Assembly: GCF_024584705.1 (NCBI RefSeq)
Contig: NZ_CP097384.1
Location: forward strand, 1,178,001-1,242,000
Length of the DNA stretch: 64,000 nt
Direction: 5' to 3'
Origin: Blastopirellula sp. J2-11
GTDB taxonomy: Bacteria; Planctomycetota; Planctomycetia; Pirellulales; Pirellulaceae
The notes under the pieces were generated by a model. The model was not told the DNA's origin. It did no database searches and saw only the letters and a program-made list of their open reading frames with translations. Below, piece by piece: positions 52,320-61,006 of this stretch. Positions within the stretch are counted from its first letter, which is position 1. Each line of letters starts with the position of its first letter. The position numbers and the translations under genes are program-made.

Positions 52320-52866
52320 CTTCATAGCCCGAAGCGCAAGTGAGGGAAATGCGGTCTGCTACTTCGATGCACCTTTGAATCGCCGAGCGACTTTCCCTCG
52401 CTTGCGCTCTTTGAAGTTGCGCTATTTCGAATCAATCGAACACTAGAGCGGTTTCCTGCTAGCTGACCCATTTTGATTTTCCAACGATTGAAAGTGAAGA
52501 GGGTGCTGCGCGGCACGTATCGACATCAGCCGCACGGCGTTAGCCGCGGTTTTTGTCTCCAATTTTCCGTCGACAAAGAGTTCCTGTCAGAAACCGCGGC
52601 TAACGCCGTGCGGCTGATTTTGGGGAAGCCGAAAATAGCGGTTTGACAGAACACTAGCCCGCAGCGCAAGCAAGGGAATACGGTTCGCCACTTCAATCCG
52701 CGTTAGGATCGCCAACTCTATTCCCTCGCTGGCGCTGGCGGGCTAGTGCGACGATTTTCGGTTGATTCGGCCCCTGTTTGATCGTGCTTCACCCGTGTTC
52801 AACACTTCCTGAATTGCTAAATAGCGCAACCTCAAAACCTCAAAACTTGCGTTTGGGGCTACGAAG
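52320..52866. repeat. Composite palindromic element cluster
   Basis: This fills a 724-base gap. It holds a hairpin at 52326-52349/52392-52408 (GCCCGAAGCGCAAG... family), the GAAGTTGCGCTATTTCGAATCAATCGAACACTAG end (52413-52445), a MITE-like core, a second hairpin at 52665-52745 that shares its sequence with those at 36.5 and 60.4 kb, and the inverted end AAATAGCGCAACCTCAAAAC...GGGCTACGAAGAG (52819-52868). Nothing coding is seen. Confidence 0.7.
52444..52626 (-). repeat. MITE-like core, inverted copy of the element at 60734
   Basis: From TAGAGCGGTTTCCTGCTAGC to the GATTTTGGGG end, about 180 bases are nearly identical (only a few mismatches by eye) to the reverse complement of 60967-60786. A perfect 26-base inverted repeat lies inside at 52527-52552 and 52591-52616 (CAGCCGCACGGCGTTAGCC...). 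The far end differs from the 60 kb copy, as if truncated or recombined. Confidence 0.8.
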
Positions 52867-52938
52867 AGGGATGTGAGCCAGATTTTCCAGATGCGCAACT
52901 TCAAAGGGCGCAAGTTTGGGAGAAGCTGGGAGTCGGCT

Positions 52939-53163
52939 TTATTTTTTTCGCGTGCATTCTTTGCGAACGCGCAGCGCCCAGAAGATCCAGACAATGCTGA
53001 CCGGGATCCATGTCAGCAAGCCCATCCCTCGACCAACCATGTGAGCCTGTTCCAAATCGCGACTGTTGCTGGGATCAAGCAGCAACAGGACCCCGCCGCA
53101 GCCCAACAAGTGAACGACGGCGACGATCGCGATCGTCAGGATGATCGCAAGTTTGGTAGTCAT
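52939..53163 (-). CDS. Small two-helix membrane protein
   Basis: A 74-residue protein. Two hydrophobic helices (about 4-27 and 50-66) flank a polar loop (D-P-S-N-S-R-D-L-E-Q-A-H). The tail is basic (R-V-R-K-E-C-T-R-K-K). ATG 53163 is chosen since it begins the first helix. No family recognised. Same direction as the PEGA lipoprotein gene, 160 bases away. Confidence 0.5.
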   Translation of the reverse strand: MTTKLAIILTIAIVAVVHLLGCGGVLLLLDPSNSRDLEQAHMVGRGMGLLTWIPVSIVWIFWALRVRKECTRKK

Positions 53164-53324
53164 TGCTGAGATACCTGGCGTGCGAAGGAAGAGGTGGAGT
53201 CTCAGAGGAGACGCGCATTTTAGGCGAACAAGACTCGATTCGCTGCAAGAAAACGAACGATACGCAAAGATTGAATTTGCCAGATCGGCAAGGCGCAAAG
53301 CGTGATTTGCCGCGTCGCGGTTGC

Positions 53325-53888
53325 TTACTGACCCAATACCGGCGGCGGCAACGCATAGCCCCCTTCGGGCAAAGTCTCGGGGCGCATCACCGGCGGCGCG
53401 AGTTGCGGCTGCGCTTGATACTGAGGCGCGACGTTGACGGATGGATTGGGGGGCGTGTTCATCGGCGTGATGTAGCCGGCCTGAGCGTTGGTTCGCAACT
53501 GTTCGGCGCGAGCGCGCAGTTCTTCGGGCGGCACAATCCGTCGCGGCGTCATCTGGAAGTCAAGATCGCGCGTGTCGCGAATCTCCCAAGGCCAGACGTT
53601 CTCGCTGAAGAACTCGAGCACTGGGTACTCGTACCAGGGCGCTTTGAAGGTGTGCAGTTTCGAGACCGATTCGTAGCCATCTTTTTCGAGACGAATCTCG
53701 CGCGTTCCATAATGAACGTAACTGGCCGACACCGGCGTTACCCCCACTTCCTGGTCGTCGACATAGACCACGGCGCCTGGTGGGTTCGTGCGAATATTCA
53801 TCCGGCGACGAACGCATCCCATGCTGGCGCATGCCAATAGCAGGGACAGCAAGAGAAAGTTACGAAAATGGAAAGTCCGGCGGTTCAT
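53325..53888 (-). CDS. PEGA-domain lipoprotein
   Basis: A 187-residue lipoprotein. The signal peptide L-L-L-S-L-L-L-A-C-A-S-M-G-C offers two Cys (20 and 25) for lipidation. The PEGA domain follows at about 28-75: I-R-T-N-P-P-G-A-V-V-Y-V-D-D-Q-E-V-G-V-T-P, then G-T-R-E-I-R-L-E-K-D-G-Y. The C-terminal 50 residues are Pro/Gln-rich, likely unstructured. Function unknown, perhaps surface or outer-membrane associated. Confidence 0.82.
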   Translation of the reverse strand: MNRRTFHFRNFLLLSLLLACASMGCVRRRMNIRTNPPGAVVYVDDQEVGVTPVSASYVHYGTREIRLEKDGYESVSKLHTFKAPWYEYPVLEFFSENVWPWEIRDTRDLDFQMTPRRIVPPEELRARAEQLRTNAQAGYITPMNTPPNPSVNVAPQYQAQPQLAPPVMRPETLPEGGYALPPPVLGQ

Positions 53889-54099
53889 GCCGATGGGCCT
53901 GGTCCGATTATTAGGGGAAGTGGGGGCGAAGTTTAGCAATCTGTCGTCCTAACGACTAGACGAAAACGGCGATCGTGGTTAAATCTTTTCGCAGTAAGTA
54001 CTTGTTGCTGTCAAAAATCCGCTTTAACATCGCAAGTTTCCGTAAATAATAGGTAGGGCCGCCGAGACGGCGAATTATTGGACCGGAGAAGAGCGACGC

Positions 54100-55455
54100 A
54101 TGTCGGTTGAGTCCCATACGTGGCATAACACGATTCAGATCGCTGCGCTAAGCGATGTGGGGATGCGCCGTAGCAACAACCAAGACCACTATGGGGTCGT
54201 CCTTTCCGCCAATTGGGACGAATGGCGAAAGCGGGGGCACCTGTTTGTTGTTGCTGACGGCATGGGCGCGCATGCAGCTGGCGAACTTGCCAGCGAAATA
54301 GCGGTCGACCGCGTCGGCCATCTGTACCGTAAGTATGTCGAAAAAACGCCGCCTGATGCGTTGGTCGCCGCCGTCGAAGAGGCGAACGCCGTCATTAACC
54401 GTAAAGGGGAAGAGAACTCGGCGTTCCATAAGATGGGGACGACCTGCAGTTCGCTGTTGATCTTGCCGCAAGGCGCGATCGTCGCACAAGTCGGTGACAG
54501 TCGCGTCTATCGCTTACGCGGGGACAAGCTCGAACAACTCTCCTTCGACCACTCGATGGCGTGGGAAATTCGGGCCGCGACACAGGGACTCGACGCAGCC
54601 GATGTCTATGACGCGATTCCCAAAAATGTCATTACCCGCTCTTTGGGGCCAGGGCCGTCAGTCGAAGTCGATCTGGAAGGACCGTTTCCGCTCCAAGTGG
54701 GGGATACCTTCTTTGTCTGCAGTGACGGAGCTACTGGACCGCTGCGGAACGACGAAATCGCGATCATTCTAAAAACGCTCGATCCGTCGCATGCGGTGCA
54801 GTTGATGGTGGATCTCGCAAATCTACGCGGGGGGCCTGACAACATTACCGTCATCGTGGCCAAGATCACCGGCGAGGCGATCACCCAAGATCCGACGCGC
54901 ACCGAACCGCTGATTATGGAAGAATCTCGCCCGGCCAATCCGCCGCCGCGACAAAAGCTGCGCAATCCTCCTTGGACCATCTGGGCGCTCCTCTTGTTGT
55001 TTGGCTTTGCGACCGCCGCGTTGGTCTACCTCCACCGGCCATTCGAGGCGGTGATCTCAGGGCTCGCGGCGTTCGCGGCCTTCGTGTTTGGGGCGGTCTA
55101 TATGTACTCGGCGCCGGCGCCCGAAGAAGAAGAGCCGATCAAAGCGACGCCCAAACGTCGACTCGGCCGCGGACCGTACGAAGAAACAATCTGCAACACC
55201 ACCGAAAATGTCGCTCGTAACCTGGCCGCGACGGTGGTCGAACTGCGAGAAGCGTCCGAAACGAACCACTGGAAACTCGACTGGGAACGAGTCAACCAAC
55301 TGCGCAGTCAGGCCCAGCTAGAGCTAGCCGCCGGCGACTACTTCAACGCAACGCGACTCTTTTTGATCTGCATCGGCGCGATGATGGCCCAGATCCGGAT
55401 GCAAAGCAAGAAAAAGAATCCGCTTGAGGATGAGTCGAAAGTCGACCTCATCTAG
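54100..55455 (+). CDS. PP2C-family protein phosphatase with membrane tail
   Basis: A 451-residue protein. Residues 10-265 are a PP2C domain with metal ligands in R-R-S-N-N-Q-D-H-Y-G, F-V-V-A-D-G-M-G-A-H-A-A-G, V-G-D-S-R-V-Y-R-L-R and G-G-P-D-N-I-T-V-I. Two membrane helices (about 290-307 and 312-340) follow, then a 100-residue helical cytoplasmic domain of unknown type. It should dephosphorylate Ser/Thr proteins opposite the Hanks kinases common in planctomycetes; none is adjacent. Confidence 0.88.
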   Translation: MSVESHTWHNTIQIAALSDVGMRRSNNQDHYGVVLSANWDEWRKRGHLFVVADGMGAHAAGELASEIAVDRVGHLYRKYVEKTPPDALVAAVEEANAVINRKGEENSAFHKMGTTCSSLLILPQGAIVAQVGDSRVYRLRGDKLEQLSFDHSMAWEIRAATQGLDAADVYDAIPKNVITRSLGPGPSVEVDLEGPFPLQVGDTFFVCSDGATGPLRNDEIAIILKTLDPSHAVQLMVDLANLRGGPDNITVIVAKITGEAITQDPTRTEPLIMEESRPANPPPRQKLRNPPWTIWALLLLFGFATAALVYLHRPFEAVISGLAAFAAFVFGAVYMYSAPAPEEEEPIKATPKRRLGRGPYEETICNTTENVARNLAATVVELREASETNHWKLDWERVNQLRSQAQLELAAGDYFNATRLFLICIGAMMAQIRMQSKKKNPLEDESKVDLI

Positions 55456-55569
55456 CCCCCGCCTTCGGTTGACCTGGCCTAGCGAAACCGGAGACGAAAC
55501 TGTCGTTCCTTCGGCCGGGGGAACTTGCTAGAGTTCCATTCGCTTTCGCCGCATTCTTCGCGACCCCTG

Positions 55570-56739
55570 ATGCGAATTATTACCCGCTACATCCTGTGGG
55601 AGATCCTCAAGATCTTCTTTCTTGCGCTCGGCGCACTAACGCTGCTGATCGTTCTGGTCGGCGTCGTCCAGCAAGCGCTGCGCGAAGGTTTGGGACCAGG
55701 GCCGATTGCGCGCATTATCCCTTACATGATTCCGGACGCGCTGCGGTTTTCGATTCCCGGCACGATCCTGTTCGCCTCTTGCAGCGTTTACGGACGTCTC
55801 GCTTCCGGCAACGAACTTGCCGCGCTCAAAGCTGCTGGCGTCTCTCCGCTAGCAGCTCTGTGGCCCGGTTACGCGATCGCGCTGGTGCTATCGATCGCCT
55901 GCGTGTGGCTCAACGATATCGGCGTCTCGTGGGGAAGTCAGGGAGTGCGCCGCGTGCTGGTGCAATCGTTCGAGGAAATCGCCTACGGAATGCTGCGGAC
56001 CCACAAATCATTCAGTAGCGACAAGCTCTCGATCCTGGTGCGTGAAGTCGACGGACGCCGTCTGATGCGTCCGCAAATTGTCGCCGCCGCGACTCCCACT
56101 TCGCCCCAACTGTTGATCAGCGCTGCGGAAGCCGAACTGCACAGTGACGAAAACCATCAGCTGATCATCTCGCTGATTGATAGCCGCATCGAGAGCGACG
56201 GCTCGCGACAAGGGGTCTTTGAGCATCCTGGCCGCATGGATCATGTCGTCTCGCTGAGCGACGAATTATCGATCGAACATCGCAGCCCTTCCAAGATCTC
56301 GTCGGCCCGAATTCCCCAAGTACTGCGTGAAGAACGCCAGATCGTGCAGGTTCAAGAAGAAGCCGATTTGGCCTGGAGCGCGTTCTCGCAAGTCGCGACG
56401 CTCGACGCTGCGCAGCGCAGCCCGCCGATTGACATTTCCTACATTAACTCGCAGATCAATCGTCTGCGGACCGAACCTTGGCGGCGTTGGGCGAATGGAT
56501 TCAGCTGTCTGTTTTTCGTATTGCTGGGAGTGCCGCTGGCGATCAAGCAGCGAAATCCTGATTTTGTGACCAGTTTTTTCATGGCCTTTTTGCCGGTGCT
56601 GCTCGTCTTTTATCCGCTGCTAGCATTCGCGGTCGATCGGGCGAAAGATGGCGCATTGCCGCCGCAAGCCGTCTGGATTGGGAACGTGGCGCTGCTCTTG
56701 GTCAGTCTTTACTATCTGCGCATGGTTTGGCGTTATTAG
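55570..56739 (+). CDS. LptF/LptG family permease
   Basis: A 389-residue inner-membrane protein. The N-terminal helix motif I-I-T-R-Y-I-L-W-E-I-L-K-I-F and the second helix region P-D-A-L-R-F-S-I-P-G-T-I-L-F-A-S, then G-R-L-A-S-G-N-E-L-A-A-L-K-A-A-G-V-S are typical of the YjgP/YjgQ family. Six helices flank a periplasmic beta domain. It is part of the LPS export ABC system; LptB and partner permease are not in the window. ATG 55570 is the family start. Confidence 0.88.
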   Translation: MRIITRYILWEILKIFFLALGALTLLIVLVGVVQQALREGLGPGPIARIIPYMIPDALRFSIPGTILFASCSVYGRLASGNELAALKAAGVSPLAALWPGYAIALVLSIACVWLNDIGVSWGSQGVRRVLVQSFEEIAYGMLRTHKSFSSDKLSILVREVDGRRLMRPQIVAAATPTSPQLLISAAEAELHSDENHQLIISLIDSRIESDGSRQGVFEHPGRMDHVVSLSDELSIEHRSPSKISSARIPQVLREERQIVQVQEEADLAWSAFSQVATLDAAQRSPPIDISYINSQINRLRTEPWRRWANGFSCLFFVLLGVPLAIKQRNPDFVTSFFMAFLPVLLVFYPLLAFAVDRAKDGALPPQAVWIGNVALLLVSLYYLRMVWRY

Positions 56740-56883
56740 CGAAAGTTTGGCGAATGTCTTGTTGGGTTCGCCTTGAATCGGCAAGGCGAAGCTTGCTACA
56801 CTCTCCAGGCGATTGCCCGCCCAAGGCGAGACAAAGGATGTCTTGTCGCCGCCAGGCGATCCATTGCGACAAGGAGGTCGCTT

Positions 56884-58494
56884 GTGCTTACCCGACGCCC
56901 GATTCGGGAAAAGATGCTGGTTGGAGCCATATTGTTGAGCACGATCGTGTTCGGCATGGCGGCGACCGCCGTATGGTGCAGCTACAGCTATCGCGGCTTG
57001 GCTCGCAGCGTCAGCGTGCGCGCCAACGAGCTTCCCTTGGCGATCGACTTCAGCTTAGCAGTGACCGATCTGCGGCACACGCTGGGGCAATCGCGCGAAA
57101 CCGACCACGACGCTTTTCCGCAAACCTTTGATCCGACGTTGCAGCGCGAAGAATTCGCCGCTCGTATCATGAACGTCGAACGATCGTTGCAAGGCTACAA
57201 GCAGCAATTGGAATCAAACGACGCGCTCGCCAACGACATGAGCGACTATTCTTACGAACGAGAGACGATTCGTAAGATCGACGAGCTGATCGCCAAAATT
57301 CAAGCCAACAATACCGACGAAGATTGGCTGCTTGGCCTGGTCAATAAAAGCGAATTAAAGCGGGATCTCGACGGCCTGCACACGCTGGCGATGGAATTGC
57401 CCAGCTATCTCATCCAACGTATGCAGCGCCTGAAGGATGAAGCCCAGACGCAGTATCGCACTTGGATTGTCATCTCACTGTGCGCCGCCGGCGCCGGGGG
57501 AACGTTTCTGGCGATTTTTATGTGGCTCTGTTGGGTTTGGATTTTTCAACCGCTACGCGTCTTGATGCAAGGTTCGCGATTGGTCGCAGGCGGCAATTTT
57601 TCGCATCGGATTCATCTCAACACGCATGACGAGATGAGCGTTTTGGCCGATGCGATGAACGCGATGACGCAGCGATTTGAAGAGATCCGCCGTAACCTGG
57701 ATGGACAAGTTCAAGAGCGAACCAAGCAAGTCGTGCGGAGCGAACAGCTCGCCAGCGTCGGTTTTTTGGCGGCCGGCGTTGCGCATGAGATCAACAACCC
57801 GCTCGCGTCGATCGCTTTTTGCGCCGAGTCGCTGCAAAGTCGGTTGGCCGAGTCGCTGCCGGTCGATGGCGGCGACGAAGGGGTCTGCAATGTCACCGAC
57901 GTCGAACTGCTCCGCAATTATCTGGGCATGATCCAGGACGAAGCGTTCCGCTGCAAAGAAATCACCGAACGGTTGCTCGACTATTCGCGTCTGGGGGATG
58001 TCGAAAAAGTAGACACCGATCTGAGCGAGCTTGTGCGCAACGTCATCGACATGGTCAGCCATCTCGGCAAATATCGCGAGAAGAAGGTTCACTTCCACGC
58101 ACGCGACGCCGCGATCGCGCCGGTCAATCCGCAAGAGATGAAACAAGTCATGTTGAACTTGATCACCAATTCGCTGGATAGTTTGGACCTCGGCGGAGAG
58201 GTGATCGTTGAACTGGTCGCCCTCGACGACGATCAAATTACGGTGGTCGTCCGCGACAACGGTTGCGGCATGACCGAAGAAGTCAAGAAACACTTGTTTG
58301 AACCCTTCTTCACCCGCCGCCGTAACGGACAGGGGACAGGGCTCGGCTTATCCATCACGTATCGCATCATTGCAGATCACGGCGGGCAGATCGACGCGCA
58401 CAGCGAAGGACCGGGGTGCGGGTCGGAATTTCGGATTACATTGCCCGCTAGCACTCCAGGGAAGGAGCAGCATCATCGTTACCAAGCCGCCTAG
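56884..58494 (+). CDS. Membrane sensor histidine kinase with HAMP domain
   Basis: A 536-residue kinase. Two membrane helices (about 12-33 and 195-219) flank a periplasmic helical sensor; HAMP at about 215-270. The HisKA box G-V-A-H-E-I-N-N-P-L gives phospho-His301, followed by N-box (L-N-L-I-T-N-S-L-D), G1 (D-N-G-C-G) and G2 (G-T-G-L-G-L-S). It starts at GTG 56884, seven bases after AAGGAGG. It pairs with the sigma-54 regulator behind it. The signal is unknown. Confidence 0.9.
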   Translation: MLTRRPIREKMLVGAILLSTIVFGMAATAVWCSYSYRGLARSVSVRANELPLAIDFSLAVTDLRHTLGQSRETDHDAFPQTFDPTLQREEFAARIMNVERSLQGYKQQLESNDALANDMSDYSYERETIRKIDELIAKIQANNTDEDWLLGLVNKSELKRDLDGLHTLAMELPSYLIQRMQRLKDEAQTQYRTWIVISLCAAGAGGTFLAIFMWLCWVWIFQPLRVLMQGSRLVAGGNFSHRIHLNTHDEMSVLADAMNAMTQRFEEIRRNLDGQVQERTKQVVRSEQLASVGFLAAGVAHEINNPLASIAFCAESLQSRLAESLPVDGGDEGVCNVTDVELLRNYLGMIQDEAFRCKEITERLLDYSRLGDVEKVDTDLSELVRNVIDMVSHLGKYREKKVHFHARDAAIAPVNPQEMKQVMLNLITNSLDSLDLGGEVIVELVALDDDQITVVVRDNGCGMTEEVKKHLFEPFFTRRRNGQGTGLGLSITYRIIADHGGQIDAHSEGPGCGSEFRITLPASTPGKEQHHRYQAA

Positions 58495-58498
58495 TCGG

Positions 58499-59881
58499 TT
58501 GAAGATCCTCTTCGCCGACGACGAAAAGTCGTTGCAAAAACTAATGAGTCTCGAGCTGCCCCGTTTGGGACACGAGGTGACGGTTTGCCCCGATGGACTG
58601 ACTGCAGTCGCTGCGCTCGAACGCAACACCTATGACTGCATCTTGGTCGACCTCGACATGCCGGGCCTCAACGGAATTCAGGTGATCGGCAAAGCGAAAG
58701 AGTTTTCGCCGGAGACCGAAGCGATCGTGTTGACCGGCAAATCATCGACCGAGTCAGCGATCTCAGCGCTCCGTTACGGCGCGTTTGACTATCTGACCAA
58801 ACCGTGTCGCCTGGTCGAACTGCAAGCTTTGCTCGATCGCGTCGCCGAAAAACGAGAGCTGACCCGCAAGTATCGCGCGGTGAAAAGCCGACTCGAAAAG
58901 CTGGAGGGGAAGTCCAACCTGATCGGCGATTCTCCCAGCATGAAGCAGGTTGGCCGCTTGATCTCGAAAGTAGCGCCATCCAATTCGACCGTGCTGATCC
59001 GCGGCGAAACAGGAACCGGTAAAGAACTGGTCGCCCGAGCGCTGCACGACCAAAGCCATCGCATCGAGATGCCGTTTGTCGCCGTCAACTGCGGCGCATT
59101 GCCAGAAAACTTGATCGAAAGCGAACTGTTCGGCCATCGTAAAGGCTCGTTCACCGGCGCCGAAGATACGCGCATCGGCCTGTTTGAAGTCGCCAACGGC
59201 GGCACGTTGTTCTTGGACGAAATCGGCGAACTGCCGAAGTCGCTGCAAGCGAAACTGTTGCGAGTGCTGGAGACCGGCGAGATTCGCCGCGTCGGCGATA
59301 ACGACTCGATGAAAGTCGATGTTCGGATCGTTTGCGCAACCCATCGCGACGTCGAACTGATGGTCGCGGAAGGAGATTTTCGCGAAGACTTGATGTTCCG
59401 CATCAATACATTCGAGATTCATCTGCCGCCGCTCCGTCAGCGGACCGAAGATATTCCAGAATTGGCCGAACATCTGTGTCGCCGTTTCTGGCCCAACGTA
59501 CCGCTAACGCAAACCATTTTTTCGTCCGATGCGATTCGTTCGCTCAAGTCGCATGACTGGCCCGGCAATGTTCGCGAACTGGCGAACGTCGTTGAGCACG
59601 CGACGATTTTGTGTGAAGAACCGCCGATTGAGCCCGATCATTTGCCGCGCCGTTTTGGCCTGATGAGCACCGAATCGACCGCGAACAACAATATCGGCGG
59701 AAAGCCGATCCTCAAAGCGATCGGCCCGTTGTCGCTTCGCGAACTAGAAATGCAGGCAATCTACGAGGCGCTCGAACGGCACGAAGGCAACAAACCGCAA
59801 GCCGCCGAAGAACTGGGCGTGAGTCTGAAGACGCTCTACAACAAACTAAATCAGGCGTCGAGCATGGACAAATCGGCCTGA
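58499..59881 (+). CDS. NtrC-type sigma-54 response regulator
   Basis: A 460-residue regulator if started at TTG 58499. Receiver domain with D51 (V-D-L-D-M-P-G), AAA+ domain with Walker A G-E-T-G-T-G-K-E at 169-176, the sigma-54 loop as G-S-F-T-G-A, and a Fis-type helix-turn-helix. No ATG or GTG begins the receiver. The best ribosome site, GAAGGAG (58461-58467), sits five bases before an in-frame ATC at 58472, so a rare ATC start within the kinase gene is possible. No sigma-54 promoter was seen next to it. Confidence 0.85.
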   Translation: MKILFADDEKSLQKLMSLELPRLGHEVTVCPDGLTAVAALERNTYDCILVDLDMPGLNGIQVIGKAKEFSPETEAIVLTGKSSTESAISALRYGAFDYLTKPCRLVELQALLDRVAEKRELTRKYRAVKSRLEKLEGKSNLIGDSPSMKQVGRLISKVAPSNSTVLIRGETGTGKELVARALHDQSHRIEMPFVAVNCGALPENLIESELFGHRKGSFTGAEDTRIGLFEVANGGTLFLDEIGELPKSLQAKLLRVLETGEIRRVGDNDSMKVDVRIVCATHRDVELMVAEGDFREDLMFRINTFEIHLPPLRQRTEDIPELAEHLCRRFWPNVPLTQTIFSSDAIRSLKSHDWPGNVRELANVVEHATILCEEPPIEPDHLPRRFGLMSTESTANNNIGGKPILKAIGPLSLRELEMQAIYEALERHEGNKPQAAEELGVSLKTLYNKLNQASSMDKSA

Positions 59882-60036
59882 AGAGATTGATGCAGTTCGT
59901 TAAGAAATGAAGCCGCATGCGATGCTAGTCGCGTGCGGTTTTTAGGTTTTCAGCCCTGGAAGGGCGTCCCAACCTAGCCCAGGGCGAAGCCCTGGGAAAA
60001 TACGTACGAATAGTCGAAAAGCCCCAGCGGGGCGAC

Positions 60037-60637
60037 CTAATCCCACGCGTGCTGTTCGTCCAATTCAATCCCATGGCGTTGGCAAAGCAGACGAAACTCG
60101 GACTTGAAATCCAACCGCTGGTGGTGCTCTGCCTGGTTCTGAATGTAGGCGGTGACGTCCGGAACTTTCGATTCGCTGACAGAAAACATGCCGTAGCCGG
60201 TCTGCCAAAAGAACGTTTGAGATGGTTCGTCTTGCGTCTTTAGCCAAGTCGACGTCGCCCACAATGAGCGGCTCGGATTGGGCGTTTTTTTAGGCACGTC
60301 GCCAAATACGCATGAAGCCTAGCGCGAACGTTTTGAAGTTGCGCTTTTTCGAACCGATTGAACACTAGCCCGCCAGCGCCAGCGAGGGAATGCGGCTCGC
60401 CACTTCAAACCGTGTTAGGATCGCCAACCCTATTCCCTCGCTGGCGCTGGCGGGCTGGTGTGACGATTTTCGGTTGATTCTGACCCTGTCTTACCGTTCT
60501 GCTTCCGGGTTCAACACTTTCTGAATTGCCAAATAGCGCAACCTCAAAACGCGAACCTCGGGATCACGAAGCAATGGTTCACGTCGTTTGGTGAAGAAAA
60601 CCAAATGACACCAGAGGCGGGCGTAAGATTGCGGCAG
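60037..60637 (-). pseudogene. REP-associated tyrosine transposase (RAYT) remnant
   Basis: Minus-strand sequence. The start region (60637-60554) codes L-P-Q-S-Y-A-R-L-W-C-H-L-V-F-F-T-K-R-R-E-P-L-L, the usual RAYT opening but with CTG where ATG is expected. The C-terminal end (about 60297-60037) codes F-F-W-Q-T-G-Y-G-M-F-S-V-S-E-S-K-V, then Q-N-Q-A-E-H-H-Q-R-L-D-F, ending H-A-W-D, typical of IS200-like transposases. The middle with the H-x-H metal pair is missing, replaced by a palindromic repeat. The gene is dead. Confidence 0.75.
60311..60571. repeat. Palindromic element inside the transposase remnant
   Basis: Ends: GCGCGAACGTTTTGAAGTTGCGCT (near 60321-60344) and inverted AGCGCAACCTCAAAACGCGAACC (from 60535). 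The inner hairpin 60367-60391 with 60432-60456 is a perfect 25-base inverted repeat, close to those at 36545 and 52665. Its right end blends into transposase codons, suggesting replacement through shared sequence rather than a clean insertion. Confidence 0.7.
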
Positions 60638-60733
60638 GGTGGCCCTCAATCCAAGTGAGCAAGCATTTTTAGTTCGCCCCTCCGGGGCTTTCCAATTCTT
60701 TGTTCGCTTGAAACCCAGGGCTTCGCCCTGGGC

Positions 60734-60967
60734 TAGAGCGCTTTTCAGCAAGCTGAACAAAGAGTCCCCTGTCGTCTAGCTTCTCCCCCAAAATCAGCCG
60801 CACGGCGTTAGCCGCGGTTTCTGATAGGAACTCTTTGTCGACGGAAAATTGGAGACAAAAACCGCGGCTAACGCCGTGCGGTTGATGTCGATACGTGCCG
60901 CGCAGCACCGTCTACACTTTCAATCGTTGGAAAATCAAAATGGGTCAGCTAGCAGGAAACCGCTCTA
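60734..60967 (+). mobile_element. 234-bp MITE-like element
   Basis: Ends TAGAGCGCTTTTCAGCAAGC and inverted TAGAGCGGTTTCCTGCTAGC form terminal inverted repeats with few mismatches. A 26-base inner inverted repeat lies at 60795-60820 and 60859-60884 (one mismatch). The element splits the sequence GGGCTAGGTTGGG that is whole in the mirror copy at 59968-59980, so it is an insertion, with CTA or TA doubled at the ends. It has no coding capacity. It shares about 180 bases with 52444-52626 in opposite orientation. Confidence 0.8.
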
Positions 60968-61006
60968 GGTTGGGTCGCCCTTCCAGGGCAGAAGAAAAAA
61001 GGCGAG

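Larger units (their letters stand above)
59951..60990. mobile_element. RAYT-bearing palindromic element, interrupted
   Basis: The left end CAGCCCTGGAAGGGCGTCCC...CCTGGG (59951-59996) recurs inverted at the right (60714-60733 joined to 60968-60990). Between lies a decayed REP-associated tyrosine transposase. The right copy is split exactly by the 234-bp element at 60734. A second palindrome (about 60311-60571) lies inside the transposase remnant. So the unit looks like a RAYT with flanking REP-type palindromes that has taken two later insertions. Confidence 0.7.
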
